6,705 nt of DNA from UBA6544 sp049601975 (GTDB lineage: Bacteria > Pseudomonadota > Alphaproteobacteria > UBA8366), in contig JBMYRC010000184.1 in NCBI GenBank assembly GCA_049601975.1, forward strand, positions 1-6,705, written 5' to 3'. The position numbers and the translations under genes were made by a program. The number at the start of each line of letters is the position of its first letter. Within the stretch, counting starts at the first letter, position 1. Shown piece after piece: positions 1-6,549 of this stretch. The notes beneath the pieces are model-generated. The model was given only the letters and a program-made list of their open reading frames with translations, did not search any database and had not been told where the DNA came from.

Positions 1-37
1 ATCTTCAAAATAGGTTGATATGGCTCTTTATGTAAAT

Positions 38-67
38 TTGTTTGCCCCGCTCGGTGATCTGCATAAT
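38..67 (+). promoter_or_regulatory. Possible weak sigma70-type promoter for the oxygenase gene
   Basis: A CATAAT hexamer at 62-67 matches the -10 consensus in five of six positions. It lies 18 bases downstream of TTGTTT (38-43), which matches the -35 only in its first three bases. This would give a 5' leader of roughly 115 bases before the ATG at 192. A perfect TTGACA at 109-114 has no acceptable -10 at 16-18 bases, so I prefer the upstream pair, but neither is strong. Confidence 0.25.
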
Positions 68-191
68 TGCGTTTCGACAGGTAGCGCTTGCCCTGCCGGT
101 CAATTATGTTGACAGGCCACGCTTTGCTCGTGCGTTGCGGGCAGAGGACCTGCCAAGTTGTGGCGAACTGAACTAGAGGTAATGACTGACC

Positions 192-1013
192 ATGGCTTAT
201 CAACTTAAAGACTTGGTGAATCTGGAGCGTTATCCGATTGACGATTTGGATGGGGCAGGCGCTACGCTGCTGCAGTCTTGTCAGGACTCGTTGGCTGACG
301 GTGCGATGTGCCATTTGCCAGACTTCGTTAAACCTGAGGCTCTCGCGGTCATACAAGCCGAGGTCAACGCGTTGCGCAACCGAACCTATTGGATGGAGGT
401 TGAGCGGCGTGCCTATTCTTGGCGCGACCCTGATAACTACCCGCGTGGTCATCCTGTTACGCGGACCACGCCTAATTTGCTCGGCACGATCACTCAAGAC
501 TGTTTTCCGAAGCGCAGCGCCTTTGTATCGATCTTTGAACAACCTGCTCTTACCGGGTTTATTCGCCGTTGTTTAGGCCTGGATTCCCTGTATCCCGTCG
601 CTTGCCCTTACTTAGCAGCCAACGTCAAGGTGATGGGCGAGGGTTGCCGGCATGCGTGGCACTTCGACCAGAATGACGGTGCGGTGACACTCATGATTCA
701 GTCGGCAGCTGCGGGCGGGCACTTTGAGTACGTGCCGTACCTGCGTGACGAAGACGATGAAAACTATACTGAAGTTGGCCGGTTGTTGTCGGGCGAAGAT
801 ATTCCCACACAACGTGCCGATCTCGCGGATGGGAGTTTTTGCTTATTTAAGGGACGTCGATCAATCCATCGGGTATCCGAAGTGACACAAGGCGCGCCGG
901 ATCGTTTGTTGGCGGTGTTTAGTTATCATCACATTCCGGGGCATCGGTATAAGGATTCGACCGTCCGGTCGGTACTTGGGCGACTACCGGAGAGCTACCC
1001 CAATCCAGCTTAA
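192..1013 (+). CDS. Fe(II)/2-oxoglutarate-dependent oxygenase, HalD/BesD/ArpA-like family (probable hydroxylase)
   Basis: A cytosolic mononuclear iron oxygenase of 273 residues that should couple 2-oxoglutarate decarboxylation to oxidation of a small substrate. The metal triad is visible as H157-x-D159 in the segment HAWHFDQND and a distal H226 in SIHRVSEV; R238 in APDRLL is the likely 2-oxoglutarate-binding Arg. Other family signatures are LVNLERYPI near the N-terminus (8-16), GGHFEYVPYLRDEDDENY (175-192), GSFCLFKGRRSIHRV (214-228) and AVFSYHHIPG (241-250). Length is normal for the family and the reading frame is clean. Characterised members BesD and HalD chlorinate free amino acids and carry Gly in place of the Asp; here Asp is present, which fills the halide site and points to hydroxylation. 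The substrate cannot be read from the sequence, and amino acids are only a family-based guess. AGAGGT (175-180) lies 11 bases before the ATG, a slightly long spacing. The gene stands alone, without pathway partners nearby. Confidence 0.85.
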   Translation: MAYQLKDLVNLERYPIDDLDGAGATLLQSCQDSLADGAMCHLPDFVKPEALAVIQAEVNALRNRTYWMEVERRAYSWRDPDNYPRGHPVTRTTPNLLGTITQDCFPKRSAFVSIFEQPALTGFIRRCLGLDSLYPVACPYLAANVKVMGEGCRHAWHFDQNDGAVTLMIQSAAAGGHFEYVPYLRDEDDENYTEVGRLLSGEDIPTQRADLADGSFCLFKGRRSIHRVSEVTQGAPDRLLAVFSYHHIPGHRYKDSTVRSVLGRLPESYPNPA

Positions 1014-1378
1014 AGGCGGGAGCTGAAGAGACGATACCAAGGCTGGCAGTTTTTGCTTGCTGGCCGGCGTGTCCCGCCCGGGAGTCTAATGTAATACAAC
1101 GACCACGCCGGTCATCCGGGTGTGCGGACGCTGCATGGCGGGCAGCTGACGCGCCTTTCATGTTCTGCGATGACTGCGGTTAAGGAAGCGATGGCCATTC
1201 AGTCCCTCGCCGCAATCGCGTTGACGCCCTAGGCGATGGGTCAGACCATGTCGGTAACCGCGTTGAGCGCCGGCCCAGCCCCGCTCGCCGGATCGACATC
1301 GACATCGACGTCGGCAATCTCCCACATTGTCTGCACGTCGTCGGCTGCCATGCCCCTTAGCACGAACTGCCAAGCGAT
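1014..1378. other. Non-coding or decayed stretch after the oxygenase gene
   Basis: No gene with recognisable homology is seen here. A 7-base inverted repeat, GGCGGGA (1015-1021) with TCCCGCC (1072-1078), follows the oxygenase stop, but its 50-base loop and lack of a T-run make it a poor terminator. Three tandem copies of ATCGAC occur at 1292-1309. The only coding-like signal is a short acidic frame on the minus strand, listed separately. Both strands carry several stop codons between 1080 and 1240. Confidence 0.5.
1241..1351 (-). CDS. Possible small acidic protein or gene remnant
   Basis: A 36-codon frame from ATG at 1351 to TGA, or 40 codons from a GTG at 1363. The same frame stays open upstream to 1432, giving 63 codons without a stop but without a good upstream start. 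The product would be acidic, beginning MAADDVQTMWEIADV and continuing with three Val-Asp dipeptides encoded by the tandem ATCGAC hexamers, then a Gly/Ala/Pro segment. AAGGGG lies just upstream of the ATG but very close to it. The residue mix looks protein-like rather than random, yet I do not recognise a family. It could be the C-terminal end of a decayed gene, or chance. It lies divergent to the small gene at 1455. Confidence 0.2.
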   Translation of the reverse strand: MAADDVQTMWEIADVDVDVDPASGAGPALNAVTDMV

Positions 1379-1406
1379 TTGATATTCGACAAAATGTCGA
1401 TAAAAT
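1379..1406 (+). promoter_or_regulatory. Sigma70-type promoter with operator-like dyad in its spacer
   Basis: The -35 TTGATA (1379-1384) and -10 TAAAAT (1401-1406) each match consensus in five of six positions and are 16 bases apart. The spacer is filled by the perfect inverted repeat TCGACA-AAA-TGTCGA (1386-1400). A dyad placed exactly between -35 and -10 is a usual position for a repressor site, such as those of TetR- or Xre-type regulators. Transcription would start near 1412-1414 and read the small gene at 1455. The regulator is not in the window. Confidence 0.5.
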
Positions 1407-1454
1407 GGTAGAGTTTGGCGCTCTCCTATAGTTCAAACTGTATCGGGGGGGCGC

Positions 1455-1930
1455 ATGACCCCTGAATTTTTTTCGACGGCAGATCTTCAGGCGGAAGCTG
1501 CGGAGACGCCAACGCTGCGCGAAAGCCTGGAGGCGCAAACCGCTGCCGCCGTGTCCCAGACCAGGCGGCGATACCCGAAGCGACTCCGTCGCGGCGTGAG
1601 GTGGCTGTCGGGCTGTTGCAGGGCGTGGCGCTTGGCGACGATGTCGAAGGCATGTTGGCGGCGCAGATGGTGAGCGCTCACAATGTGGCAATGGATTGTC
1701 TCGCTCGCGCCGCGTTGCCGGAGCGCACGGAAGGGTCGCGGGCCCGCGATCTGCGGATCGGTGCGCGGTTGCTCGCGATTTATAGCTGGCAGGTTCGGAC
1801 CCTCGATGTTTGGCAGCGTAAACGTGGTCTGGCAGGGCGGGTCGAGCGGGTGTTGGTCGGATGGCTCGAAACCGACATGACATCTCCGCCGGACCCGATG
1901 GCATCCGAGGACCTGCCACATTCCCGCTAA
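1455..1930 (+). pseudogene. Frameshifted small gene of unknown function (partner of an HGG-motif gene)
   Basis: Two overlapping frames read as one protein interrupted by an indel. The N-terminal part starts at ATG 1455 and gives about 41 residues ending SQTRRRYP (to 1577). The sense then continues in another frame as EATPSRREVAVGLLQG (from 1577), then VEGMLAAQMVSAHNVAMDCLARAALPE in shorter blocks, ending SEDLPHSR at 1930. Loss of one base in the CCC run at 1574-1576 explains the shift and would restore a protein of about 157 residues. From memory, the LLQG...GMLAAQMVxxHNxAMxCLxRA core resembles a family of small uncharacterised alphaproteobacterial proteins commonly encoded before an HGG-motif gene; I could not verify this. 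An annotation program would probably report only 1601-1930 from a GTG, which lacks a well-placed ribosome site. A G-rich run (1445-1451) precedes the ATG at 1455. A sequencing error is an alternative to true decay. Confidence 0.45.
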
Positions 1931-1992
1931 GCACCGCCTCGATCAGAAATCTGTGGCGGGTTAAATCTACCCATCGCCGCGATACGAAGCCG

Positions 1993-2154
1993 ATGGCCAC
2001 CGCCCTCCGCTGTGGCGCTCGAACTCGAAAAGGGATTCCCTGCTGTATTCCGGCATTACGTGGCGGCCGTCGTTGTCGGATGCATGGCGGTTCCGCGTCC
2101 GGGCCGTCCACCGCCAATCGCAATGTCTGGAAGCACGGATATTTGCGGCGGTAG
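1993..2154 (+). CDS. Small HGG-motif protein with putative Cys/His zinc site, probably C-terminally truncated
   Basis: A 53-residue basic protein with the conserved pattern CGARTRKGIPC (C7 and C17) followed by RRCRMHGG (C28, H31, G32, G33) and NRNVWKHG (42-49). The three Cys plus His look like a small zinc-binding unit. Proteins of this HGG type are common in proteobacteria, but I know of no established function. I chose the ATG at 1993 because it starts just before the conserved core; the frame is open back to an ATG at 1861 overlapping the upstream gene, but that extension shows no conserved feature. After KHGYLRR the frame stops at 2152, while a different frame continues from about 2148 as AVEINRALDLRRMIHEVEAFL, the sort of helical tail such proteins usually carry. 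The gene is therefore probably truncated by a one-base deletion near 2143-2151. It lies 62 bases after the broken gene and likely shares its promoter. Confidence 0.5.
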   Translation: MATALRCGARTRKGIPCCIPALRGGRRCRMHGGSASGPSTANRNVWKHGYLRR

Positions 2155-2331
2155 AAATCAACCGTGCCCTTGACCTTCGTCGGATGATCCACGAGGTGGA
2201 GGCGTTCCTTGCCGTGATTCCGCCCGTTGCTTTACCCGCACGATTCGCTGCGCCGAACCAGCGGTATTGTAATAATGTGCATGGGGTTGATCCGTGGATA
2301 TTCGGACCACCATCTTCTCCTCTCACTAAAT
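2155..2331. other. Intergenic stretch with the out-of-frame tail of the HGG-motif gene
   Basis: From 2155 to about 2222 the sequence encodes, out of frame with the gene before it, a helical segment that looks like the lost tail of the HGG-motif protein. From 2223 to 2331 I see no gene, tRNA or terminator with a T-run. A TAATAAT-containing patch near 2269-2276 has no matching -35. Confidence 0.35.
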
Positions 2332-2360
2332 CTTGCGCCGCCACGACCTCGTCTCCATAT
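2332..2360 (+). promoter_or_regulatory. Sigma32 (RpoH) heat-shock promoter of clpB
   Basis: The -35 CTTGCGC (2332-2338) agrees with the CTTGAAA consensus in its diagnostic CTTG. The -10 CTCCATAT (2353-2360) differs from CCCCATNT at one position. The gap of 14 bases is within the usual range. Transcription would begin around 2367-2370, leaving a leader of about 85 bases. clpB is a classic RpoH target, which supports the reading. The CATATAT patch could also serve as a sigma70 -10 at low level. Confidence 0.65.
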
Positions 2361-2424
2361 ATCAAGCGTGGATGCCGCAATCGGGTCCACAGCCGTCAAT
2401 CTCGGCCCAACAACGTTTCGCCTG

Positions 2425-2447
2425 AATCGAGGGGAACGATTGGAGGT
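2425..2447 (+). promoter_or_regulatory. Ribosome binding site of clpB with a small adjoining hairpin
   Basis: GGAGGT (2442-2447) is a near-perfect Shine-Dalgarno placed five bases before the ATG at 2453, which fixes the start of clpB. Directly upstream, AATCG (2425-2429) and CGATT (2437-2441) can form a five-pair stem with a seven-base loop. It does not hide the ribosome site, so a thermosensor role is not indicated. Confidence 0.7.
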
Positions 2448-2452
2448 AGCAC

Positions 2453-5029
2453 ATGAATTTTGAGAATTATACCGAACGGTCGCGTGGTTTTATCCAAAGT
2501 GCTCAGACCCTGGCCTCACGCTCTGGTCACCAACAACTTACCCCGGAACACCTGCTGAAGGTTCTCCTCGACGACAAAGGGGGGTTAGCCGCGGGATTGA
2601 TTAAAAATGCAGGTGGCGATCCCGTTCTCGCGTCGAAAGATACGGAAGGCGCACTCGCGAAGTTGCCGTCGGTAGAAGGTTCCGGCGCGGGCCAAGTCTA
2701 TCCGGTGCGCGAGTTGGTGCGCTTCTTCGAGCAGGCGGAGCAGTTGGCCGAAAGGGCAGGTGATAGTTTCGTCACTGCCGAGCAGATGCTGATCGCGCTC
2801 GCACTCTCCCAGGGGACGGCGGCGGCGAAGGCGCTCAACGATGCCGGTGTCACGCCGCAAGGGATTAGCGAGGCCATTAACGAAATACGCCAGGGCCGCT
2901 CGGCGGATAGTGCGACGGCGGAAGATCAATACGAAGCACTGAAGAAATTCACCCGCGACCTGACCGCTGCCGCGCGCGACGGCAAGATCGATCCGGTGAT
3001 CGGACGGGACGAGGAAATTCGCCGCACCATGCAGGTGCTCTCACGCCGCACTAAGAATAACCCAGTACTGATTGGTGAGCCCGGCGTCGGCAAGACCGCC
3101 GTCGTCGAAGGATTGGCGCAACGTATCGTCAATGGCGATGTGCCTGAAGGGATCAAGAACAAGCGGCTCTTGGTGCTCGATCTCGGCGCGCTGGTCGCTG
3201 GCGCCAAGTTTCGCGGCGAGTTCGAGGAACGCCTGAAAAGCTTACTCCAAGAAATGGAAGCACAGGAAGGCGAGGTCATCCTGTTCATCGACGAGTTGCA
3301 CACGCTGATCGGCGCGGGGGCGTCCGAAGGGGCGATGGACGCTTCCAACATGCTGAAACCTGCCTTGGCGCGCGGTGAGTTACATTGTGTCGGTGCCACC
3401 ACCTTGGACGAATACCGCAAACACATCGAGAAGGACGCTGCCTTGGCGCGGCGTTTCCAGCCGGTCTTCGTCGCTGAGCCGACGGTCGGGGATACGATCT
3501 CGATCCTGCGCGGCTTGAAGGAAAAATACGAGTTGCACCACGGTGTGCGGATCACCGACGGAGCGATTGTCTCCGCCGCGACGCTTTCGAACCGCTACAT
3601 CACCGACCGGTTCCTGCCGGACAAAGCCATCGATCTGGTCGACGAGGCGGCGAGCCGCTTGCGGATGGAAGCGGATTCGAAGCCGGAGGAGATTGACGAG
3701 CTCGACCGACGCATTATCCAGCTCAAGATCGAACGGGAAGCCCTGAAAAAAGAATCCGACAAGGCCAGCCAAGAGCGGTTGAGCGCGTTGGAAAGGGAGC
3801 TTGTGGAGCTGGAGGAGAAATCCGCCACGTTGACGCTTCGTTGGGAGGCCGAAAAGGCAAACCTGCACGATACCCAGGGCCTGGCGGAAGAGTTGGACGC
3901 GGCCCGCATTGAGGCGGAACAGGCACAACGCGCGGGCAATCTCGCCAAGGCGGGTGAGTTGCTCTACGGCGTCATCCCCGATCTCGAAGCCAAGCTTGCG
4001 GGCGAAGGCGGCGGCGAGGCTGACGGTGAGCGGATGATCAATGAGGAAGTTCGCGATCAAGATATCGCGGCTGTGGTCTCCCGCTGGACCGGTATTCCCG
4101 TCGACTCCATACTCCAGGGCGAGCGTGAAAAGCTGCTCGCCATGGAAGACAGGCTCGGCAAGCGCGTGATCGGACAAGAGGAAGCGGTTATCGCCATCTC
4201 CAACGCTGTGCGCCGGGCACGTGCCGGCCTACAAGACCCGAACCGGCCGATCGGCTCGTTCCTGTTCCTTGGGCCGACCGGTGTGGGTAAGACCGAATTG
4301 ACAAAGGCGTTGGCCGGGTTCCTGTTTGATGACGACCAGGCGATGGTGCGGATCGACATGTCGGAGTTCATGGAAAAGCACTCGGTCTCCCGATTGATTG
4401 GGGCGCCTCCCGGATATGTTGGTTATGACGAGGGCGGGATGCTGACCGAGGCGGTGCGCCGTCGACCCTACCAAGTGGTGCTATTCGACGAGGTCGAAAA
4501 AGCTCATCCGGACGTCTTTAATGTTTTGCTGCAAGTGCTCGATGACGGGCGGCTCACGGACGGGCACGGGCGGACGGTCGATTTTAAGAACGTGGCGCTG
4601 ATCATGACCTCGAACCTGGGCGCCGAAGTCCTCGCCAACCAAGCCGAAGGCGAGGACAGTGAGGCCGTGCGCGGCGAAGTGATGGAAGTGTTAAAAGGTT
4701 CGTTCCGGCTGGAATTCCTGAACCGAATCGACGAGGTGCTGTTGTTTCACCGCCTGTCACGACTGCACATGACCGGCATCGTCGAGATCCAGCTGCGCCA
4801 TCTGATCGGCATGCTGGAGGACCGCAAGATCACCCTCGATATCGATGAGGCCGCCAAAACGTGGCTCGCCGATAAGGGCTACGACCCGGTTTATGGCGCA
4901 AGGCCGCTGCGGCGTGTGATCCAGCAAGAGCTCCAAAACAATCTGGCGACAATGGTGCTGGCGGGCCGAATTGCTGACGGCGACACGGTACACGTATCGG
5001 TCGGCGACGGTGAGCTGACGATCAACTGA
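2453..5029 (+). CDS. clpB: ATP-dependent chaperone ClpB (Hsp100 protein disaggregase)
   Basis: Cytosolic hexameric AAA+ machine that, with DnaK/DnaJ/GrpE, pulls polypeptides out of aggregates through its central pore. The 858 residues match the usual length (E. coli 857). The double Clp-N substrate-binding domain spans about 1-145. The first AAA+ module has Walker A GEPGVGKT (208-215), Walker B VILFIDE (275-281), pore loop KFRG (252-255) and arginine fingers R333/R334. The coiled-coil middle domain that sets ClpB apart from ClpA spans about 408-525. The second module has Walker A GPTGVGKT (607-614), pore loop GYVGY (654-658), Walker B VVLFDE (675-680), arginine finger R758 in NRIDE and sensor-2 GARP (815-818). 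All catalytic residues are present, and no ClpP-binding loop is seen, as expected. The D1 pore aromatic is Phe253 where E. coli has Tyr, a conservative change. Expression is probably heat induced through the RpoH-type promoter upstream. It is transcribed alone and converges on the M23 peptidase gene. Confidence 0.98.
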   Translation: MNFENYTERSRGFIQSAQTLASRSGHQQLTPEHLLKVLLDDKGGLAAGLIKNAGGDPVLASKDTEGALAKLPSVEGSGAGQVYPVRELVRFFEQAEQLAERAGDSFVTAEQMLIALALSQGTAAAKALNDAGVTPQGISEAINEIRQGRSADSATAEDQYEALKKFTRDLTAAARDGKIDPVIGRDEEIRRTMQVLSRRTKNNPVLIGEPGVGKTAVVEGLAQRIVNGDVPEGIKNKRLLVLDLGALVAGAKFRGEFEERLKSLLQEMEAQEGEVILFIDELHTLIGAGASEGAMDASNMLKPALARGELHCVGATTLDEYRKHIEKDAALARRFQPVFVAEPTVGDTISILRGLKEKYELHHGVRITDGAIVSAATLSNRYITDRFLPDKAIDLVDEAASRLRMEADSKPEEIDELDRRIIQLKIEREALKKESDKASQERLSALERELVELEEKSATLTLRWEAEKANLHDTQGLAEELDAARIEAEQAQRAGNLAKAGELLYGVIPDLEAKLAGEGGGEADGERMINEEVRDQDIAAVVSRWTGIPVDSILQGEREKLLAMEDRLGKRVIGQEEAVIAISNAVRRARAGLQDPNRPIGSFLFLGPTGVGKTELTKALAGFLFDDDQAMVRIDMSEFMEKHSVSRLIGAPPGYVGYDEGGMLTEAVRRRPYQVVLFDEVEKAHPDVFNVLLQVLDDGRLTDGHGRTVDFKNVALIMTSNLGAEVLANQAEGEDSEAVRGEVMEVLKGSFRLEFLNRIDEVLLFHRLSRLHMTGIVEIQLRHLIGMLEDRKITLDIDEAAKTWLADKGYDPVYGARPLRRVIQQELQNNLATMVLAGRIADGDTVHVSVGDGELTIN

Positions 5030-5059
5030 GAGGTAGCTGTCGCGGCGTAACTGGCGTAT
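5030..5059. other. Short convergent junction without visible terminator
   Basis: Only 30 bases separate the clpB stop from the stop of the convergent peptidase gene. No stable hairpin with a T-run on either strand is evident, so the two transcripts may overlap at their 3' ends or stop inside the opposite gene. Confidence 0.5.
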
Positions 5060-6367
5060 CTATTGAGTGGGTGCGCGCTCGGCGACTTGTTGCATTTGTG
5101 TCAGTGCGGCGTAGTCACGATCAAGCTCCACTCTATACGCCTTGAAGGCCGTCAGCTCGGGGCCCTTCAGTTTGCGTCCCGACGGTAGTTTAATGCTGCG
5201 AGGGTTCACTTGGCGGCCGTTCTTATGCACTTCGTAATGCAGGTGCGGGCCGGTCGAGCGGCCGGTTGAGCCGACATAGCCGATGATTTGGCCTTGGCGC
5301 ACCCGGCGGCCGGTGCGAACGCCTTTACCGTAGCCGTGCATATGCGCGTAGGCGGTCTTATAGGTTCCGGTGTGGCGGATGCGGACGTATTTGCCGTAGC
5401 CGCCGTTACGCCCAGCGAAATCGACCACGCCGTCGCCCGCCGCATAAATCGGGGTGCCGCGCCGGGCCGCGAAATCGAGGCCCTTGTGCATGCGGGTATA
5501 TCCCAGGATTGGATGACGCCTGCGCCCGAAGCCGGAAGAAATCCGCGCCCCGTCGATCGGTGTGCGCAGCAGCGCCTTGCGGACGCTTTGGCCTTTTGCG
5601 TTGTAATAGTCGACGAAGCCATCCTTGGCCTTATAGCGGTAGAGCCTGATCTTCTGCCCACTGAGAACCATTTCAGCGACGGAGATGTTCCCGGTCTTCG
5701 CCATCCGGCCGTTCTCGTCGCGGTACTCGTCGAACATCAGAGCGAACTGATCGCCGCGGCGAATATCACGCTGGAAATCGACGTCGAAGCTGAAGATATG
5801 GATGAGATCAGCCAGTGTAGATTGATTCAACCCCGCCTCTACCCCAGCCACGTAAAGGCTGGAAACGATCTGGCCCGCGGCATGGGCGGTAACACGGGTC
5901 AGCGGCCGCGCGATGGCTTGTGCTTTATATCCCGTCTCCGTGCGATGGACGGCGATATCGCGCTCGACGCTCTCGGAGAAGGTCAAGGAGATAAGTGACG
6001 GTGGTGCTTTTGGAGACGATTGAGGTTGCAAAGTCAGGACGATCTGTTGGCCCGGCTTGATCCGTCGCGGCTTATATATCTCGGCCATGGCACGGATAGC
6101 TCTGTCCGCGGCCGGCGCCGTTACCCCGGCATCGGTCATCAAAGCCATCAAGGTATCGCCCTTACCGACCGTGCGAATATCCTCGTAAGAGGTGGTCAAT
6201 TGCGCCGACTCGATGGCACTGTCGCTCTCCAACGATAATACGGTGGTGGAGCTTTTTACCGCTTCGATATCGACGGTTGGCAAAACCGCCTGATCTGAAT
6301 CAAGGGCAAACACCGCAATAGCGACGCCCAGGGCGCCAATAGAGCAAATTCGAAGGATTAATTTCAT
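5060..6367 (-). CDS. M23 family peptidoglycan DD-endopeptidase, MepM/YebA-like
   Basis: Zinc metallopeptidase of 435 residues, most likely anchored in the inner membrane and facing the periplasm, where relatives such as E. coli MepM (440 residues) cut peptide cross-links to allow wall growth. A basic start and hydrophobic stretch (about 5-22) form a signal anchor. A LysM-like OapA-type domain follows (about 62-113, DIRTVGKGDTL to GQQIVLTL), then the Csd3-like second domain (about 155-215, with RRGDQFALMFDEY). The LytM catalytic domain covers about 267-388: zinc ligands H294 and D298 in HKGLDF and H377 of HLH, with catalytic H342 (YAHMHG) and H375. All five are present, so it should be active rather than a degenerate EnvC/NlpD-type activator. 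ATG 6367 is the only start before the anchor; no clear Shine-Dalgarno precedes it. The gene has its own promoter and stands divergent to the rRNA operon. Cutting specificity is inferred from the family. Confidence 0.93.
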   Translation of the reverse strand: MKLILRICSIGALGVAIAVFALDSDQAVLPTVDIEAVKSSTTVLSLESDSAIESAQLTTSYEDIRTVGKGDTLMALMTDAGVTAPAADRAIRAMAEIYKPRRIKPGQQIVLTLQPQSSPKAPPSLISLTFSESVERDIAVHRTETGYKAQAIARPLTRVTAHAAGQIVSSLYVAGVEAGLNQSTLADLIHIFSFDVDFQRDIRRGDQFALMFDEYRDENGRMAKTGNISVAEMVLSGQKIRLYRYKAKDGFVDYYNAKGQSVRKALLRTPIDGARISSGFGRRRHPILGYTRMHKGLDFAARRGTPIYAAGDGVVDFAGRNGGYGKYVRIRHTGTYKTAYAHMHGYGKGVRTGRRVRQGQIIGYVGSTGRSTGPHLHYEVHKNGRQVNPRSIKLPSGRKLKGPELTAFKAYRVELDRDYAALTQMQQVAERAPTQ

Positions 6368-6456
6368 GCGAATGTTAGGTATTACTCGAGTTTTATTTAA
6401 GTAATCGCGAAATATTAAGTATAAATATAAGATCCGCGGATTTCTTCCTGAGGCGC

Positions 6457-6485
6457 ATAATGTTCATGTGTGGTTTGATTGTCAA
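6457..6485 (-). promoter_or_regulatory. Sigma70-type promoter of the M23 peptidase gene
   Basis: On the minus strand, a perfect -35 TTGACA (6485-6480) is followed by 17 bases and the -10 CATTAT (6462-6457), which matches in four of six positions. The start would be near 6450, giving an A+T-rich leader of about 83 bases before the ATG at 6367. The A+T tract upstream of this -35 is shared with the rRNA promoter. Confidence 0.6.
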
Positions 6486-6490
6486 TGTGC

Positions 6491-6540
6491 TAAAATAAGG
6501 CATTTTTTAATTTTTCAAAAAAAACTTTAAATTTTATTTC
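6491..6540 (+). promoter_or_regulatory. A+T-rich UP-element-like tract
   Basis: Only 6 of these 50 bases are G or C, against a much richer background. It contains runs of T6, T5 and A8, and TTTAAATTTTATTT. It ends about ten bases before the rRNA-type -35, the place where the RNA polymerase alpha subunit contacts UP elements of strong rRNA promoters. Intrinsic bending from the A and T tracts is likely. Confidence 0.6.
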
Positions 6541-6549
6541 CTAAACCGT

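Noticed and set aside
109..114. Perfect TTGACA upstream of the oxygenase gene
   Set aside because: No -10-like hexamer is found 16-18 bases downstream, where the sequence is GC-rich (TGCGTTGCGG).
1015..1078. Inverted repeat GGCGGGA/TCCCGCC after the oxygenase gene as a terminator
   Set aside because: The loop is 50 bases long and no T-run follows the second arm, so it does not fit an intrinsic terminator.
1292..1309. Three tandem ATCGAC hexamers as a regulatory iteron or CRISPR-like repeat
   Set aside because: Only 18 bases long, with no spacers, and readily explained as a Val-Asp repeat in the minus-strand frame.
1158..2192. 344-codon open frame on the minus strand across the decayed cassette
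   Set aside because: The translation is rich in Arg, Pro and Cys with no domain-like pattern, as expected for an antisense frame of G+C-rich DNA. The plus strand of the same stretch carries recognisable motifs (GMLAAQM, CRMHGG).
3380..4177. 265-codon minus-strand frame inside clpB
   Set aside because: It lies wholly antisense to conserved clpB codons and shows no motif or start signal of its own. The other minus-strand frames within clpB were rejected for the same reason.
5288..5998. 236-codon plus-strand frame opposite the M23 peptidase
   Set aside because: It is antisense to the catalytic and second domains of a clear peptidase, and its product has no recognisable features.
6393..6467. 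24-residue upstream frame on the minus strand (MNIMRLRKKSADLIF...) before the peptidase gene
   Set aside because: Its first ATG codons lie within the promoter (-10 at 6457-6462), so they would not be transcribed from it. It has no ribosome site and the region is A+T rich, where short frames occur by chance.
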